NCBI RefSeq assembly: GCF_040111675.1 | Contig: NZ_CP157794.1 | Location: 4,547,501 to 4,611,500, forward strand | DNA: 64,000 nucleotides | Reading direction: 5' to 3' | Origin: Salinarimonas sp. | GTDB taxonomy: Bacteria > Pseudomonadota > Alphaproteobacteria > Rhizobiales > Beijerinckiaceae | In this document: positions 47,043 to 55,560 of the stretch, piece by piece | How positions within the stretch are numbered: position 1 is the stretch's first letter | Layout of the letters: each line of letters starts with the position of its first letter | Translations under genes and position numbers: made by a program | Notes under the pieces: generated by a model | Seen by the model: only the letters and a program-made list of their open reading frames with translations | The model's database searches: none | What the model was told of the DNA's origin: nothing

Positions 47043-49925
47043 TTGCGAGCCGCCCATCTCGCCCTGACCCTGGTCCTGACCGCGCTCGCCCTCCTGGGCG
47101 CCGTCGCACCCGCCGGCGCGGTGGACGCCGTGCGCGTCAACCGGGACGTGACGGCCATCGACCTGACGCCGGCCATCGAGCGCTACCGGTCCGACGGCGA
47201 CGTCATCCAGATCTCCACCGCCCCGGGGCCGGACGGCATCGTGCGGCGCATCGCCGTGCGCGCCCGCGAGGCCGGCACGCGGCCGGACTGGATCGTCTTC
47301 GCGCTGACCAACGACGGCGACGAGCAGATCGACCGTCTCCTCGTGGCGCCGCATTTCCGGCTCTCCGGCTCCGGCGTGATCTGGCCGGACCTGGGCGCCT
47401 CGCGCATCGCCGCGATCACGGCGAGCCAGGGCATCCGCCCGGACAAGCTGCCCGATCCGGAAGCCGACCTGTTCGTCATCACCCTCGACCCGGGCACCAC
47501 GGTCACCTACGTCGCGGAGCTGCGCGACCCGAACGTGCCGCGCCTCTATCTCTACGAGCCCGACGTCTATCGCGACAAGGAGAACGGGCTCACGCTCTAC
47601 AAGGGCATCATCATCGGCATCGCGGGCCTGCTCGCGCTCTTCCTCACCGTCGTGTTCGTGGTGAAGGGCGCCTTGATCTTCCCCGCCGCGGCCGCCCTCG
47701 CCTGGGCGGTGCTCGCCTATGCCGGCATCGATTTCGGCTTCTTCGAGCGCGTCTTTCCCCTCGCCGAGGACGCCGAGCGCGTCTATCGGGCCGCCGCCGA
47801 GGCGATCCTCGCGGCGACGCTGCTCGTCTTCCTGTTCGCCTATCTCAACCTCAATCGCTGGCACGTGCGCTACGGCCACGTGACGCTGCTCTGGCTCGCC
47901 TTCCTGGCGGGCCTCGTCGGCCTCGCGGTGGTCGATCCGCCGGTGGCGGCGGGCGTGGCGCGCATCTCGCTCGCCGCGGTGGCGGGGATCGGCTTCGTCC
48001 TCGTGCTGCACCTCGCGACGCACGGCTACGACCGCGCGGTGATGCTGATCCCGACCTGGCTGCTCCTCGTCGTCTGGGTGGCGGCGGCGAGCTTCACCGT
48101 GCTCGGGCAGCTGCAGAGCGACATCGTGGCGCCGGCGCTGATCGGCGGGCTCGTGCTCGTCGTCATGCTGATCGGCTTCACCGTGATGCAGCACGCCTTC
48201 GCGGGGGGCGCCCTCGCCCACGGCTCCGTGTCGGACGCCGAGCGCCGCGCGCTCGCGCTCTCGGGCTCCGGCGACGTCGTGTTCGACTGGGACGTCGTGT
48301 CCGATCGCGTCTTCGTCTCGCCGGAGGTGGAGACCCTGCTCGGCCTCAAGCGGGGGGCGCTGGCGGGCCCCGCCGCGGGCCTGCTCGACGCCGTCCACCC
48401 GTTCGACCGCGATCGCGCCTCGGCCGCCCTCGACGCCGTGATCGAGCAGCGGCGCGGGCGCGTGTCGCAGGATTTCCGCCTGCGCGCGGTGGAGGGCTCG
48501 TATCACTGGTTCCGGCTCAAGGCCCGCCCCGTCGTCGGCTCCGACGGCGAGGTGATCCGCATCGTCGGCACGCTGTCCGACGTCACCGAGAACAAGACCT
48601 CGGAGGAGCGCCTGCTCTTCGACGCGGTGCACGACAACCTCACCGGGCTGCCGAACCGCCAGCTGTTCGAGGACCGGCTCGACGCCGCCCTCGCCTTCGC
48701 CGCGCAGGACCAGAGCCTGCGCCCCGCGGTGATCATGGTCGACCTCGACCGCTTCAAGCTGATCAACGAGGCCGTCGGCCTCGCCGGGGGCGACGCCATC
48801 CTGCTCACGCTCTCGCGCCGGCTCGGGCGCCTGCTGCGCCCGCAGGACACGCTGGCGCGCATCGCCGGCGACAGCTTCGGGATCATCCTCCTCTCGGAGC
48901 GCGATCCCGAGCGCGTGATGTCCTTCGCCGAGATGACGCGCCGCGCCCTCGCGACGCCCGTCACCCACGCCGAGCGGGAGCTCTTCCTCACCGGCTCCAT
49001 CGGCGTCGCCCTGCACGACCAGACGGCCGACACCCGCCGCGAGGACGTGATCCGCAAGGCCGAGATCGCCATGGCCCACGCCAAGCGCCAGGGCGGCAAC
49101 CGCATCGAGATCTTCAAGCCGACCATGCAGACCGGCCGCGACGACCGCCTCGCGCTCGCCGGCGACCTGCGCCGCGCACTCGAGCGCGGCGAGATGAAGG
49201 TCTTGTTCCAGCCCGTGGTGCGGCTCGAGGACCGCACCATCGCGGGCTTCGAGGCGCTGCTGCGCTGGGACCACCCGCGTCTCGGCCGGCTCTCGCCCGC
49301 GACCTTCATTCCCATCGCCGAGGAGACCGGCCTCGTCGCCGAGCTCGGCGGCTTCGCGCTGGAGCGCGCGGCCCAGGAGCTCGCCGCCTGGCAGGCGGCG
49401 CTCGACGTGGAGCCGCCGATCTTCGCGGCCGTGAACGTCTCCTCGCGTCAGCTGCTGCGCCAGGACATCCTCAACGAGGTGAAGACCGCGCTCGCCCGTT
49501 CCGGCGTGCTGCCCGGCTCGCTCAAGCTCGAGCTCACCGAGAGCCTGGTGATGGACAATCCGGAATACGCAGCCCAGATGCTGACGCGCCTGAAGGATCT
49601 CGGCGCCGGTCTCGCGCTGGACGATTTCGGCACGGGCTATTCCTCGCTGTCCTACCTGCAGCGCTTCCCGTTCGACACGATCAAGATCGACCAGTCCTTC
49701 GTGCGCGCCCTCGCCCGCGGGCAGGAGCCGGTGATCCTGCGCTCCATCGTGCGCCTCGCCGAGGAGCTCGGCATGGACGTCGTCGCCGAGGGCGCCGAGA
49801 GCGAGGAGGAGGCGGCCGCGCTCGAGGCGCTCGGCTGCGACTACGCGCAGGGCTTCGTCTTCGGCGAGCCGATGTCGCCTCTCCAGGCCCGTCGCCTCGT
49901 CGGCGCCGCGCCGGAGGCGGCGTGA
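47043..49925 (+). CDS. Membrane PAS-GGDEF-EAL protein (likely c-di-GMP phosphodiesterase)
   Basis: 960 aa from a TTG at 47043, at which a signal-anchor helix starts; an ATG at 46884 would add a basic leader. A periplasmic domain (about 30-180) is followed by about seven membrane helices (to about 420), a PAS domain with YHWFRLKARPV, a GGDEF domain and an EAL domain. The GGDEF site reads AGDSF, so cyclase activity is unlikely. The EAL site is complete: GFEALLRWDHP, NVSSRQLL, ELTESLVMDN, LDDFGTGYSSLSYL, KIDQSFV and VAEGAE. It would hydrolyse c-di-GMP, perhaps with GGDEF as GTP sensor. Next to flagellar genes, a motility role is reasonable but unproven. Confidence 0.9.
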   Translation: MRAAHLALTLVLTALALLGAVAPAGAVDAVRVNRDVTAIDLTPAIERYRSDGDVIQISTAPGPDGIVRRIAVRAREAGTRPDWIVFALTNDGDEQIDRLLVAPHFRLSGSGVIWPDLGASRIAAITASQGIRPDKLPDPEADLFVITLDPGTTVTYVAELRDPNVPRLYLYEPDVYRDKENGLTLYKGIIIGIAGLLALFLTVVFVVKGALIFPAAAALAWAVLAYAGIDFGFFERVFPLAEDAERVYRAAAEAILAATLLVFLFAYLNLNRWHVRYGHVTLLWLAFLAGLVGLAVVDPPVAAGVARISLAAVAGIGFVLVLHLATHGYDRAVMLIPTWLLLVVWVAAASFTVLGQLQSDIVAPALIGGLVLVVMLIGFTVMQHAFAGGALAHGSVSDAERRALALSGSGDVVFDWDVVSDRVFVSPEVETLLGLKRGALAGPAAGLLDAVHPFDRDRASAALDAVIEQRRGRVSQDFRLRAVEGSYHWFRLKARPVVGSDGEVIRIVGTLSDVTENKTSEERLLFDAVHDNLTGLPNRQLFEDRLDAALAFAAQDQSLRPAVIMVDLDRFKLINEAVGLAGGDAILLTLSRRLGRLLRPQDTLARIAGDSFGIILLSERDPERVMSFAEMTRRALATPVTHAERELFLTGSIGVALHDQTADTRREDVIRKAEIAMAHAKRQGGNRIEIFKPTMQTGRDDRLALAGDLRRALERGEMKVLFQPVVRLEDRTIAGFEALLRWDHPRLGRLSPATFIPIAEETGLVAELGGFALERAAQELAAWQAALDVEPPIFAAVNVSSRQLLRQDILNEVKTALARSGVLPGSLKLELTESLVMDNPEYAAQMLTRLKDLGAGLALDDFGTGYSSLSYLQRFPFDTIKIDQSFVRALARGQEPVILRSIVRLAEELGMDVVAEGAESEEEAAALEALGCDYAQGFVFGEPMSPLQARRLVGAAPEAA

Positions 49926-49937
49926 GCCGGAGGCCGC

Positions 49938-50441
49938 TCAGGACAGCTTGCGCAGGAGCGCGAGCAGCGTCTTCGCCTCGCGGGGGGTGAGCGGGTCGAG
50001 AGTGCGGGTGGAGACCTCCTCGCCCACCGCGCGCATGGCGCGGGCGGCGGCCTCGCCCTCCTCGGTGAGGCTGATCGCGACGAGGCGGGCGTCGTCCACG
50101 ACCGGGCTCTGGCGCACGTAGCCGCGCTTCATCAGCCGTCCGACCACCCCGAAGATCGTGGCGGGGTCCATGGCGGTGAGGCGGCCGAGCTGGTTCTGCG
50201 GCGTCGGCCCCCGGTCGAGCAGCGCGACGAGCGCCGCGAATTGCGTCGGCGTCACCGAGAAGCGGCCCATCACCGCGTTGAAGATCTCCGTGTTGCGCTG
50301 ATGCGCCCGGCGCAGGAGATGCCCGACCTGGGTCTCCAGCCGGAAACTCGGATCGTCGGCGGCCTGCGCCGCCTCGTCCTCGCGCCCGTTCCTCTCCGCC
50401 TCGGCGGGTTCCGTCATGCCCGATCCGTCCCGTTCCGTCAT
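49938..50441 (-). CDS. MarR family transcriptional regulator
   Basis: 167 aa from the ATG at 50441 (one at 50456 is also possible). Winged-helix domain: VGHLLRRAHQRNTEIF, TPTQFAALVAL, then the recognition helix MDPATIFGVVGRLMKRGYV, the wing SPVVDDARLVAISLTEEG and a C-terminal dimer helix. A leading stretch of about 30 acidic residues is disordered. Convergent with the EAL gene, 13 bases apart. Its ligand and targets are unknown. Confidence 0.9.
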   Translation of the reverse strand: MTERDGSGMTEPAEAERNGREDEAAQAADDPSFRLETQVGHLLRRAHQRNTEIFNAVMGRFSVTPTQFAALVALLDRGPTPQNQLGRLTAMDPATIFGVVGRLMKRGYVRQSPVVDDARLVAISLTEEGEAAARAMRAVGEEVSTRTLDPLTPREAKTLLALLRKLS

Positions 50442-50507
50442 CGTTGCGCCGAGCATAGGGCGCGCCCAAGACCTGCGCCAGAGCCGCGCGCGCCAGACTC
50501 GCGTGCG

Positions 50508-51386
50508 TCAGTCGCGCGGGGGCAGCGCGATCGCCGGCAGCTCGGTCGGCGGCAGCGCCTGGGTCGTCGCCGCGCGCGTGCCCGGCAGCGGCATGCCGCG
50601 GGCGCGCATGGCCAGCGCGATGGTGAGCCGCTCGGCCGCCTCGGGCGACATCATCGCCATCACCTCGGCCATGCGCCGCGGGTTCATCTTGTCCACGATG
50701 GGCACCAGCACCTCGAGGGCGAGGCGGTCGAACACGCGCGCGGCGTCCTTGGGCCGCATGGCCTCGTACATGGAGACGAGCCGGGTGAGCGCCTGCTCGT
50801 TCTCCTGCGTCTCCGGCCGCGGCGGGGCGGCGTCCGCCCGCGCCTGCGGCTCCGCGTTGGAGGCGGCCGCCGGATCCCCGCCGCCGATCCGCTCCTCCAG
50901 GCGACGCTCGGCGGCGGCGAGCAGCTCCTCGCGCATGTCGAGGTCGCGCAATCGTCGCTCGAGCTCGTCGCGCTGCTCGGCGATCCGCGCGATCAGCGCC
51001 TCCTCGGCCGGCGAGGCCGGGCTCGTCAGGTTCGGCAAGAGGCGGGGCTCGAGGCCGGGCTCGAGGCCGTCTCGCGCCGGGGCGTCGGCTTGCTCCGCGG
51101 ATGGCGCCTCCGCTGCGCCGTCCTCCGGATTCGAGCCGGTGGTGACGACCTCCGGTCGGGGGCGATCCGCGCGGGCGAAGGCGAGCACGCGGGCGAAGGC
51201 GGGCAGCTCGGGCTCCTCGACGACGACGCTCGGGCCGGGTTCGGGCGTCGCCGGCTCGGGCGCGGGCTCGCGCAGGACGAAGCCGACGCCCTTCAAGAGC
51301 AGAAGCGCGGCCGCGGCGATGATCACCGCGTCCGTGAGCCTCAGCTTCGCCGAGCCGATCCGTCCGATCGCTTGCCTGAGATCCAT
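50508..51386 (-). CDS. motE: MotE-like flagellar protein
   Basis: 292 aa. One membrane helix (about 18-37), a long Pro/Ala/Glu region, a coiled coil (about 125-165), and a C-terminal MgtE-N-like domain (YEAMRPKDAARVFDRLALEV, MNPRRMAEVMAMMSPEAAERL). This is the layout of MotE, which assists MotC stability in Sinorhizobium, and of related proteins in flagellar clusters. It sits behind DUF6468 and fliM on the same strand, so it is probably the last gene of the fliL operon. Confidence 0.8.
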   Translation of the reverse strand: MDLRQAIGRIGSAKLRLTDAVIIAAAALLLLKGVGFVLREPAPEPATPEPGPSVVVEEPELPAFARVLAFARADRPRPEVVTTGSNPEDGAAEAPSAEQADAPARDGLEPGLEPRLLPNLTSPASPAEEALIARIAEQRDELERRLRDLDMREELLAAAERRLEERIGGGDPAAASNAEPQARADAAPPRPETQENEQALTRLVSMYEAMRPKDAARVFDRLALEVLVPIVDKMNPRRMAEVMAMMSPEAAERLTIALAMRARGMPLPGTRAATTQALPPTELPAIALPPRD

Positions 51387-51412
51387 GCGCGCGCCTCAGC
51401 GAGCCTCCCTCG

Positions 51413-51958
51413 TCAGACCCGGCCGACGCGTCTCGCGACGCGCTCGGCCAGAAGCTCCGCCGCCTGGCTGATCCGCTCGCTCGTCGCGGCCGCCGCGGGG
51501 CGGGCCGGCGCCAGCGCCGGCGGCGGCGCGGGCTGCGGGACCACGATGGCCTCGCGCCGCGGCGCCGCGACCGCGGGCGGCGGCGGGGCGAACCGCTCGG
51601 CGGGCGGCGGCGGCGGCGGCGCGGCGACGCGGCGGGAATTGTCGACCATCTGCATGATGCGGCCCATCACGCTCTCGCCCGCCTCGACCTGGCTCGCGAG
51701 GTCGGCGGCGTAGCGCTCGGCCGTGCGCAGGCGCTCGGCGAGCGTGCGGTCGCATTCGCCCAGCGTGGCGCGCAGGCCCGCGATGGCGCGCTCGGCGTTG
51801 TCGGTCGCCTGGACCAGCTCGCCGATCGTGCGGCGCATGGCGGCCTCGTCCGCCTGCAGCCGCGTGATGCGCCGGCCCAGCTTGGCGCAGGCGATCATGC
51901 ACGCGACCAGCAGGACCGCGACCAGGATCTCCGCGAACAGCATCAGCACCGAGGTCAT
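51413..51958 (-). CDS. DUF6468 flagellar-cluster protein
   Basis: 181 aa. An N-terminal membrane helix (LFAEILVAVLLVACMIACA) is followed by a coiled coil (LQADEAAMRRTIGELVQATDN onward) and a Pro-rich, low-complexity second half, ending in a helix. DUF6468 proteins occur between fliM and motE-type genes in alphaproteobacterial flagellar clusters; role unknown. Four bases separate it from fliM. Confidence 0.8.
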   Translation of the reverse strand: MTSVLMLFAEILVAVLLVACMIACAKLGRRITRLQADEAAMRRTIGELVQATDNAERAIAGLRATLGECDRTLAERLRTAERYAADLASQVEAGESVMGRIMQMVDNSRRVAAPPPPPPAERFAPPPPAVAAPRREAIVVPQPAPPPALAPARPAAAATSERISQAAELLAERVARRVGRV

Positions 51959-51962
51959 GCGC

Positions 51963-53180
51963 TCATGGCTCCTTGTGGCCCTTCATGGCGGCCTCGAAGG
52001 CCGCGAACGTCGTGCGCGAGCGCCTGAGGGGGCGCGCCACCTGGATGGCGATCTTGTCGTCGACGCGCCCGACGCGCCCTTGCGTCAGCCGCCAGTCCCC
52101 GCAGCGCAGGGTGACGAGGTCCGAGGGCTTGGCGTCGAGCATCAGGGTGTCGCCGACCTCGAGCTTCATCACCTTGCGAAGCGGCAGGCGCATCTCGTGC
52201 AGCACCGCCTGGACCTCGAAGTCCGCCTGCCAGATCTCGGTGGCGAGGTGACCCTCCCAGACCGCGTCGCGCCCGAGCTTCTCGCCCATGAAGCTCTGCA
52301 GCAGGAGCTCGCGGATGGGCTCGATCGTGGCGTAGGGCAGGAGGATCTGCAGCGTGCCGCCGCGGCCTTCCATGTCGAGCTTCAGCTCGATCAGGATCGC
52401 CGCGTTGGCGGGCCGGGTGATGGTGGCGAAGCGCGGGTTGGTCTCGATGCGGTCGACGTCGAACTTCACCTGCGAGAGCACGCCGAAGCAGGTCTCCGCG
52501 TCCGCGAGGACGAGCTCGACGAGCCGCTTGACGAGCTGCATCTCGATCGTGGTGAAGGGGCGGCCGTCGAGACGGGTGCCCTGGTTGCCGCGCTTGCCGC
52601 CGAGCAGCAGATCGAGGGTGGCGTAGGCGAGGTTCGACTCGATCGTCACGAGCCCGGACCCGTCCCAGCCCTCGGCGTGGAAGACGGCGAGCTGGACGGG
52701 GAGCGGGATCGAGTTCAGGTAGTCGCCGAAACGCACCGAAGAGATGTTGTCGAGCTGGACCTCGACGTTGTCCTGGAAGAAGTTGCGCAGGCTCGTCGAC
52801 AGGAGGCGCACCATCCTGTCGAAGATGATCTCGAGCATGGGCAGGCGTTCGTACAGGACGACGCCCGAATCGACGATGGCGCGGATGCCGCCCGCGCCCG
52901 ACGCCGACATCTCGTGCAGCGAGAAGCCGAGCAGCTGGTCGATCTCGTCCTGGACGAGGATGCGGTCGGCGCCCGCGAATTCCGGCGAGGAATCGTCCTC
53001 GGCCTCGTCGATCATGGTCGCCCATTCGGCGGCCATGTCGGAGGCGGCGGCGGCCGTGCCCTGCTCGGCGAGCGCCTGGCCCCATTCGTCGGCGAGGGAG
53101 GCGTCGGCCTCCTCGCCCGCCTTCTGCTCCATCAGGGCCGCGGCCCAGTCGTCGTCGAGATCCTCGGGCTCGTCCGCCAT
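51963..53180 (-). CDS. fliM: Flagellar motor switch protein FliM
   Basis: 405 aa from the ATG at 53180. An extended acidic N-terminal part of about 80 residues precedes ILVQDEIDQLLGFSL (CheY-binding/start of the conserved part). The middle domain has DNISSVRFGDYLNSIP and VTIESNLAYATLDLLLGG, and the C-terminal SpoA domain VGDTLMLDAKPSDLVTLRCG. FliM forms the C-ring and binds phospho-CheY. Eleven bases from fliL. Confidence 0.96.
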   Translation of the reverse strand: MADEPEDLDDDWAAALMEQKAGEEADASLADEWGQALAEQGTAAAASDMAAEWATMIDEAEDDSSPEFAGADRILVQDEIDQLLGFSLHEMSASGAGGIRAIVDSGVVLYERLPMLEIIFDRMVRLLSTSLRNFFQDNVEVQLDNISSVRFGDYLNSIPLPVQLAVFHAEGWDGSGLVTIESNLAYATLDLLLGGKRGNQGTRLDGRPFTTIEMQLVKRLVELVLADAETCFGVLSQVKFDVDRIETNPRFATITRPANAAILIELKLDMEGRGGTLQILLPYATIEPIRELLLQSFMGEKLGRDAVWEGHLATEIWQADFEVQAVLHEMRLPLRKVMKLEVGDTLMLDAKPSDLVTLRCGDWRLTQGRVGRVDDKIAIQVARPLRRSRTTFAAFEAAMKGHKEP

Positions 53181-53191
53181 GGCGCGCTCCC

Positions 53192-53713
53192 CTACTGGAC
53201 CACGACTTCGCCGAACAGCACCGCGTCCACCTTGGCCGGGTGGACGGCGATGTTGACGCGCCGCAGCAGCTCCTCGCGCAGCCGGTAGACGCCCGCCGAG
53301 CCGTGCAGGTCGGAGGGGCGCAGCTCGCGCACGTAGGTCTGGAAGGCGTCCTCGATGCGCGGCATCAAGGGCTCGATCTCGGAGACGGCCTTCTCCTCGG
53401 AGACCTCGAGACGCGCCGTGAAGCGCAGGAAGCGCGGCCGGTCCTCGTTCGGCTCCGGCGAGAGGTTCACCGTCATCTGCGGCACCTCGATGAAGGCCGC
53501 GGGGCGCGTCTGCGCCGGCTCGGCCTCGGCGACCGCACCCTCCGCCGGCTCCTCGCCGCCGGACAGGAGGAAGAACGCCCCCGCTCCGCCGCCGATCAGC
53601 AGCACGGCGGCGGCGGCCGCAATGAGGACGAGCTTCTTCTTCTTCGAGGGAGCGGCGTCGCCGCCTTCGCCCTCGACCTCGGCCTCTTCGCCCTTGCGCG
53701 GTTTCTTCGCCAT
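53192..53713 (-). CDS. fliL: Flagellar basal body protein FliL
   Basis: 173 aa from the ATG at 53713. A basic N-terminus (KKKKLVLIA) leads into one membrane helix, a Glu/Ala linker, then the periplasmic FliL domain (FIEVPQMTVNLSPEPNEDRP, RLREELLRRVNIAVHPAKVDAVLF). It supports the stator at the basal body. First gene of fliL-fliM-DUF6468-motE. The promoter region, 57 bases upstream, contains a perfect CtrA box, as known for fliLM in Caulobacter. Confidence 0.95.
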   Translation of the reverse strand: MAKKPRKGEEAEVEGEGGDAAPSKKKKLVLIAAAAAVLLIGGGAGAFFLLSGGEEPAEGAVAEAEPAQTRPAAFIEVPQMTVNLSPEPNEDRPRFLRFTARLEVSEEKAVSEIEPLMPRIEDAFQTYVRELRPSDLHGSAGVYRLREELLRRVNIAVHPAKVDAVLFGEVVVQ

Positions 53714-53769
53714 CGGCCCCCTCGCGCGACAGCCCGTCGACACGTCCGGCCAACATTCGCCGGGCAGGG

Positions 53770-53784
53770 TTAACGCCGCGTTAA
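53770..53784. promoter_or_regulatory. CtrA box between fliL and flgF
   Basis: TTAA-CGCCGCG-TTAA matches the CtrA consensus TTAA-N7-TTAA exactly, at 57 bases upstream of fliL. AT-rich tetranucleotides are rare in this GC-rich DNA, so chance is small. In Caulobacter the fliLM promoter is a CtrA target. Confidence 0.75.
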
Positions 53785-53785
53785 A

Positions 53786-53802
53786 CCGGCAAAACCTGCC
53801 GG
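53786..53802. promoter_or_regulatory. Palindrome resembling a FlbD (ftr) enhancer site
   Basis: CCGGCA-AAACC-TGCCGG is a perfect inverted repeat of 6-bp arms. It resembles the ftr elements bound by FlbD in Caulobacter, as far as I recall the consensus. It is about 100 bases upstream of the candidate sigma-54 promoter, a normal enhancer distance, and lies beside the CtrA box, where bound FlbD could interfere with fliL expression. A TGCCGGGCGG half-copy follows at 53811-53820. Confidence 0.5.
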
Positions 53803-53900
53803 GCGGTTCTTGCCGGGCGGCGACGGCGCACCGGCGTCAGGGTGAACGGTCCGTTTCGCCAACCCCCTGATATCACGAGCTTTCCCGCATATCCGCAGAG

Positions 53901-53917
53901 CTGGCACGGGCCTCGCA
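53901..53917 (+). promoter_or_regulatory. Sigma-54 promoter for flgFGAH
   Basis: CTGGCACG-GGCC-TCGCA matches the -24/-12 consensus YTGGCACG-N4-TTGCW at all fixed positions except one T to C. GG (53903-53904) and GC (53915-53916) are exactly 10 bases apart. It points towards flgF, whose ATG is at 53995, 78 bases on. Confidence 0.65.
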
Positions 53918-53994
53918 ACGAGAGAGGCGCCGGGTCCGCGCTGGGGAGCGCTGGCGGCCCGGCGGGGACAATTCGGGGACAAGGAGCGTCTCTC

Positions 53995-54744
53995 ATGGAG
54001 AATACGCTTCTCATCGGCCTGTCGCGCCAGGTGGCGCTGGCCCGTGAGCTGGACGTGATCGCCAACAACATGGCGAACGTCAACACCAACGGTTTCAAGG
54101 CGCGGTCGTCGCGCTTCGAGGAATACGTCGACCCCGACGCCTCGATCGAGACCTTCCCGTGGCCGGACCGGGACCTGTCCTACGTCATCGACGCAGGGAC
54201 CCCGATCGATCTCTCCGACGGCGCGGCGGAGCCGACGGGCAACCCGCTCGACGTGGCGATTCGGGGAGAGGCCTTCTTCACCGTGCAGACGCCGGCGGGC
54301 GAGCGCTACACCCGCAACGGCGCCTTCCAGATCGACCCGCAGGGCCGCCTCGTCACCTCCGACGGATTTCCGGTGATGGGCGACGGCGGGCAGATCCAGC
54401 TCGAGCCGGGCGACACGGACATCGTCATCGCCGCGGACGGCTCGATCTCGACCCGCCAGGGCGCGCGCGGCCGCATCGCGCTGGTGCGCTTCGATCAGCC
54501 CGAGCTGCTCTCCAACGTCGGCGCGAACCTGTTCGCGCCGCTCGAGCCGGCGCAGGCGCCGGTCGCGGCCGGCGCCGCCGCGCGCGTGGAGCAGGGCTTC
54601 GTCGAGCGCTCCAACGTTCGCGCGGTCTACGAGATGACGCGCCTCATGGAGGTGAGCCGGGCCTACACCCGCATCGCCTCGACCCTGTCGAGCCTGACCG
54701 ACCTGCAGCGCACCGCCATCCGCACGCTCGGCGAAGCGGCGTAA
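53995..54744 (+). CDS. flgF: Flagellar basal-body rod protein FlgF
   Basis: 249 aa from the ATG at 53995, with AAGGAGCG upstream. Rod/hook family: the N-terminal ALARELDVIANNMANVNTNG heptad helix, the internal DVAIRGEAFFTVQTPAGERY block, and the C-terminal helix EMTRLMEVSRAYTRIA that packs in the rod. First gene of flgF-flgG-flgA-flgH, behind a sigma-54 promoter. Divergent from fliL, exactly as in Caulobacter. Confidence 0.95.
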   Translation: MENTLLIGLSRQVALARELDVIANNMANVNTNGFKARSSRFEEYVDPDASIETFPWPDRDLSYVIDAGTPIDLSDGAAEPTGNPLDVAIRGEAFFTVQTPAGERYTRNGAFQIDPQGRLVTSDGFPVMGDGGQIQLEPGDTDIVIAADGSISTRQGARGRIALVRFDQPELLSNVGANLFAPLEPAQAPVAAGAAARVEQGFVERSNVRAVYEMTRLMEVSRAYTRIASTLSSLTDLQRTAIRTLGEAA

Positions 54745-54762
54745 CCGAACAGGAGACGCACC

Positions 54763-55554
54763 ATGCGCGCCCTCTACTCCGCCGCGACCGGCATGATGGC
54801 CCAGGAGCTGAACGTCCAGGTCATCTCCAACAACATCGCCAACATGCGCACCACCGGCTACAAGCGCCAGCAGGCCCATTTCCAGGACCTGCTCTACCAG
54901 ACGCTGCGCCGGGCCGGGGCGACCACGTCCGAGCAGGGCACGCAGACGCCCGCCGCCATCGAGGTCGGCTCGGGGGTGAAGGCCGTCTCCACCGCCCGGG
55001 CGATGACGCAGGGCAACCTGACGCCCACCGAGCGCGATTTCGACGTCGCCATCCGCGGGGAAGGCTTCTTCCAGATCCGCCTGCCCGACGGACGCGCCGC
55101 CTTCAGCCGCGACGGCGGCTTCGATCTCGACGCGCAAGGCCGTCTCGTCACCAAGGACGGCTACGAGGTGGAGCCGGGCATCGTGATCCCGCAGAACGTG
55201 CGCACGGTCTCGATCGGCGCCTCCGGCGTCGTCGAGATCACGACGGCCGACCAGGCCGAGCCGCAGGAGGTGGGCCGCCTGCAGCTGACCCGCTTCGTCA
55301 ACAAGAGCGGCCTCGAGTCGATCGGCGACAACCTCTTCCTCCAGACGGCGGCCTCGGGCGAGCCGGTCCAGGGCAACCCGACGGCCGAGGGCTTCGGCTC
55401 GCTGCAGCAAGGCTACCTCGAGGAGGCGAACGTCAACGCGGTGACCGAGATCTCGGCGCTGATCTCGGCCCAGCGCGCCTACGAGATGAACTCGCGGGTG
55501 ATCTCGGCCGCGGACCAGATGCTGCAGGCCGCCACCCAGATGTTCCGGGGGTGA
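54763..55554 (+). CDS. flgG: Flagellar distal rod protein FlgG
   Basis: 263 aa. SAATGMMAQELNVQVISNNI at the N-terminus, the YKRQQAHFQDLLYQ segment typical of FlgG, DVAIRGEGFFQIRLPDGRAA, and the end EISALISAQRAYEMNSRVI. It forms the distal rod. Eighteen bases after flgF. Confidence 0.97.
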   Translation: MRALYSAATGMMAQELNVQVISNNIANMRTTGYKRQQAHFQDLLYQTLRRAGATTSEQGTQTPAAIEVGSGVKAVSTARAMTQGNLTPTERDFDVAIRGEGFFQIRLPDGRAAFSRDGGFDLDAQGRLVTKDGYEVEPGIVIPQNVRTVSIGASGVVEITTADQAEPQEVGRLQLTRFVNKSGLESIGDNLFLQTAASGEPVQGNPTAEGFGSLQQGYLEEANVNAVTEISALISAQRAYEMNSRVISAADQMLQAATQMFRG

Positions 55555-55560
55555 CGTGAC

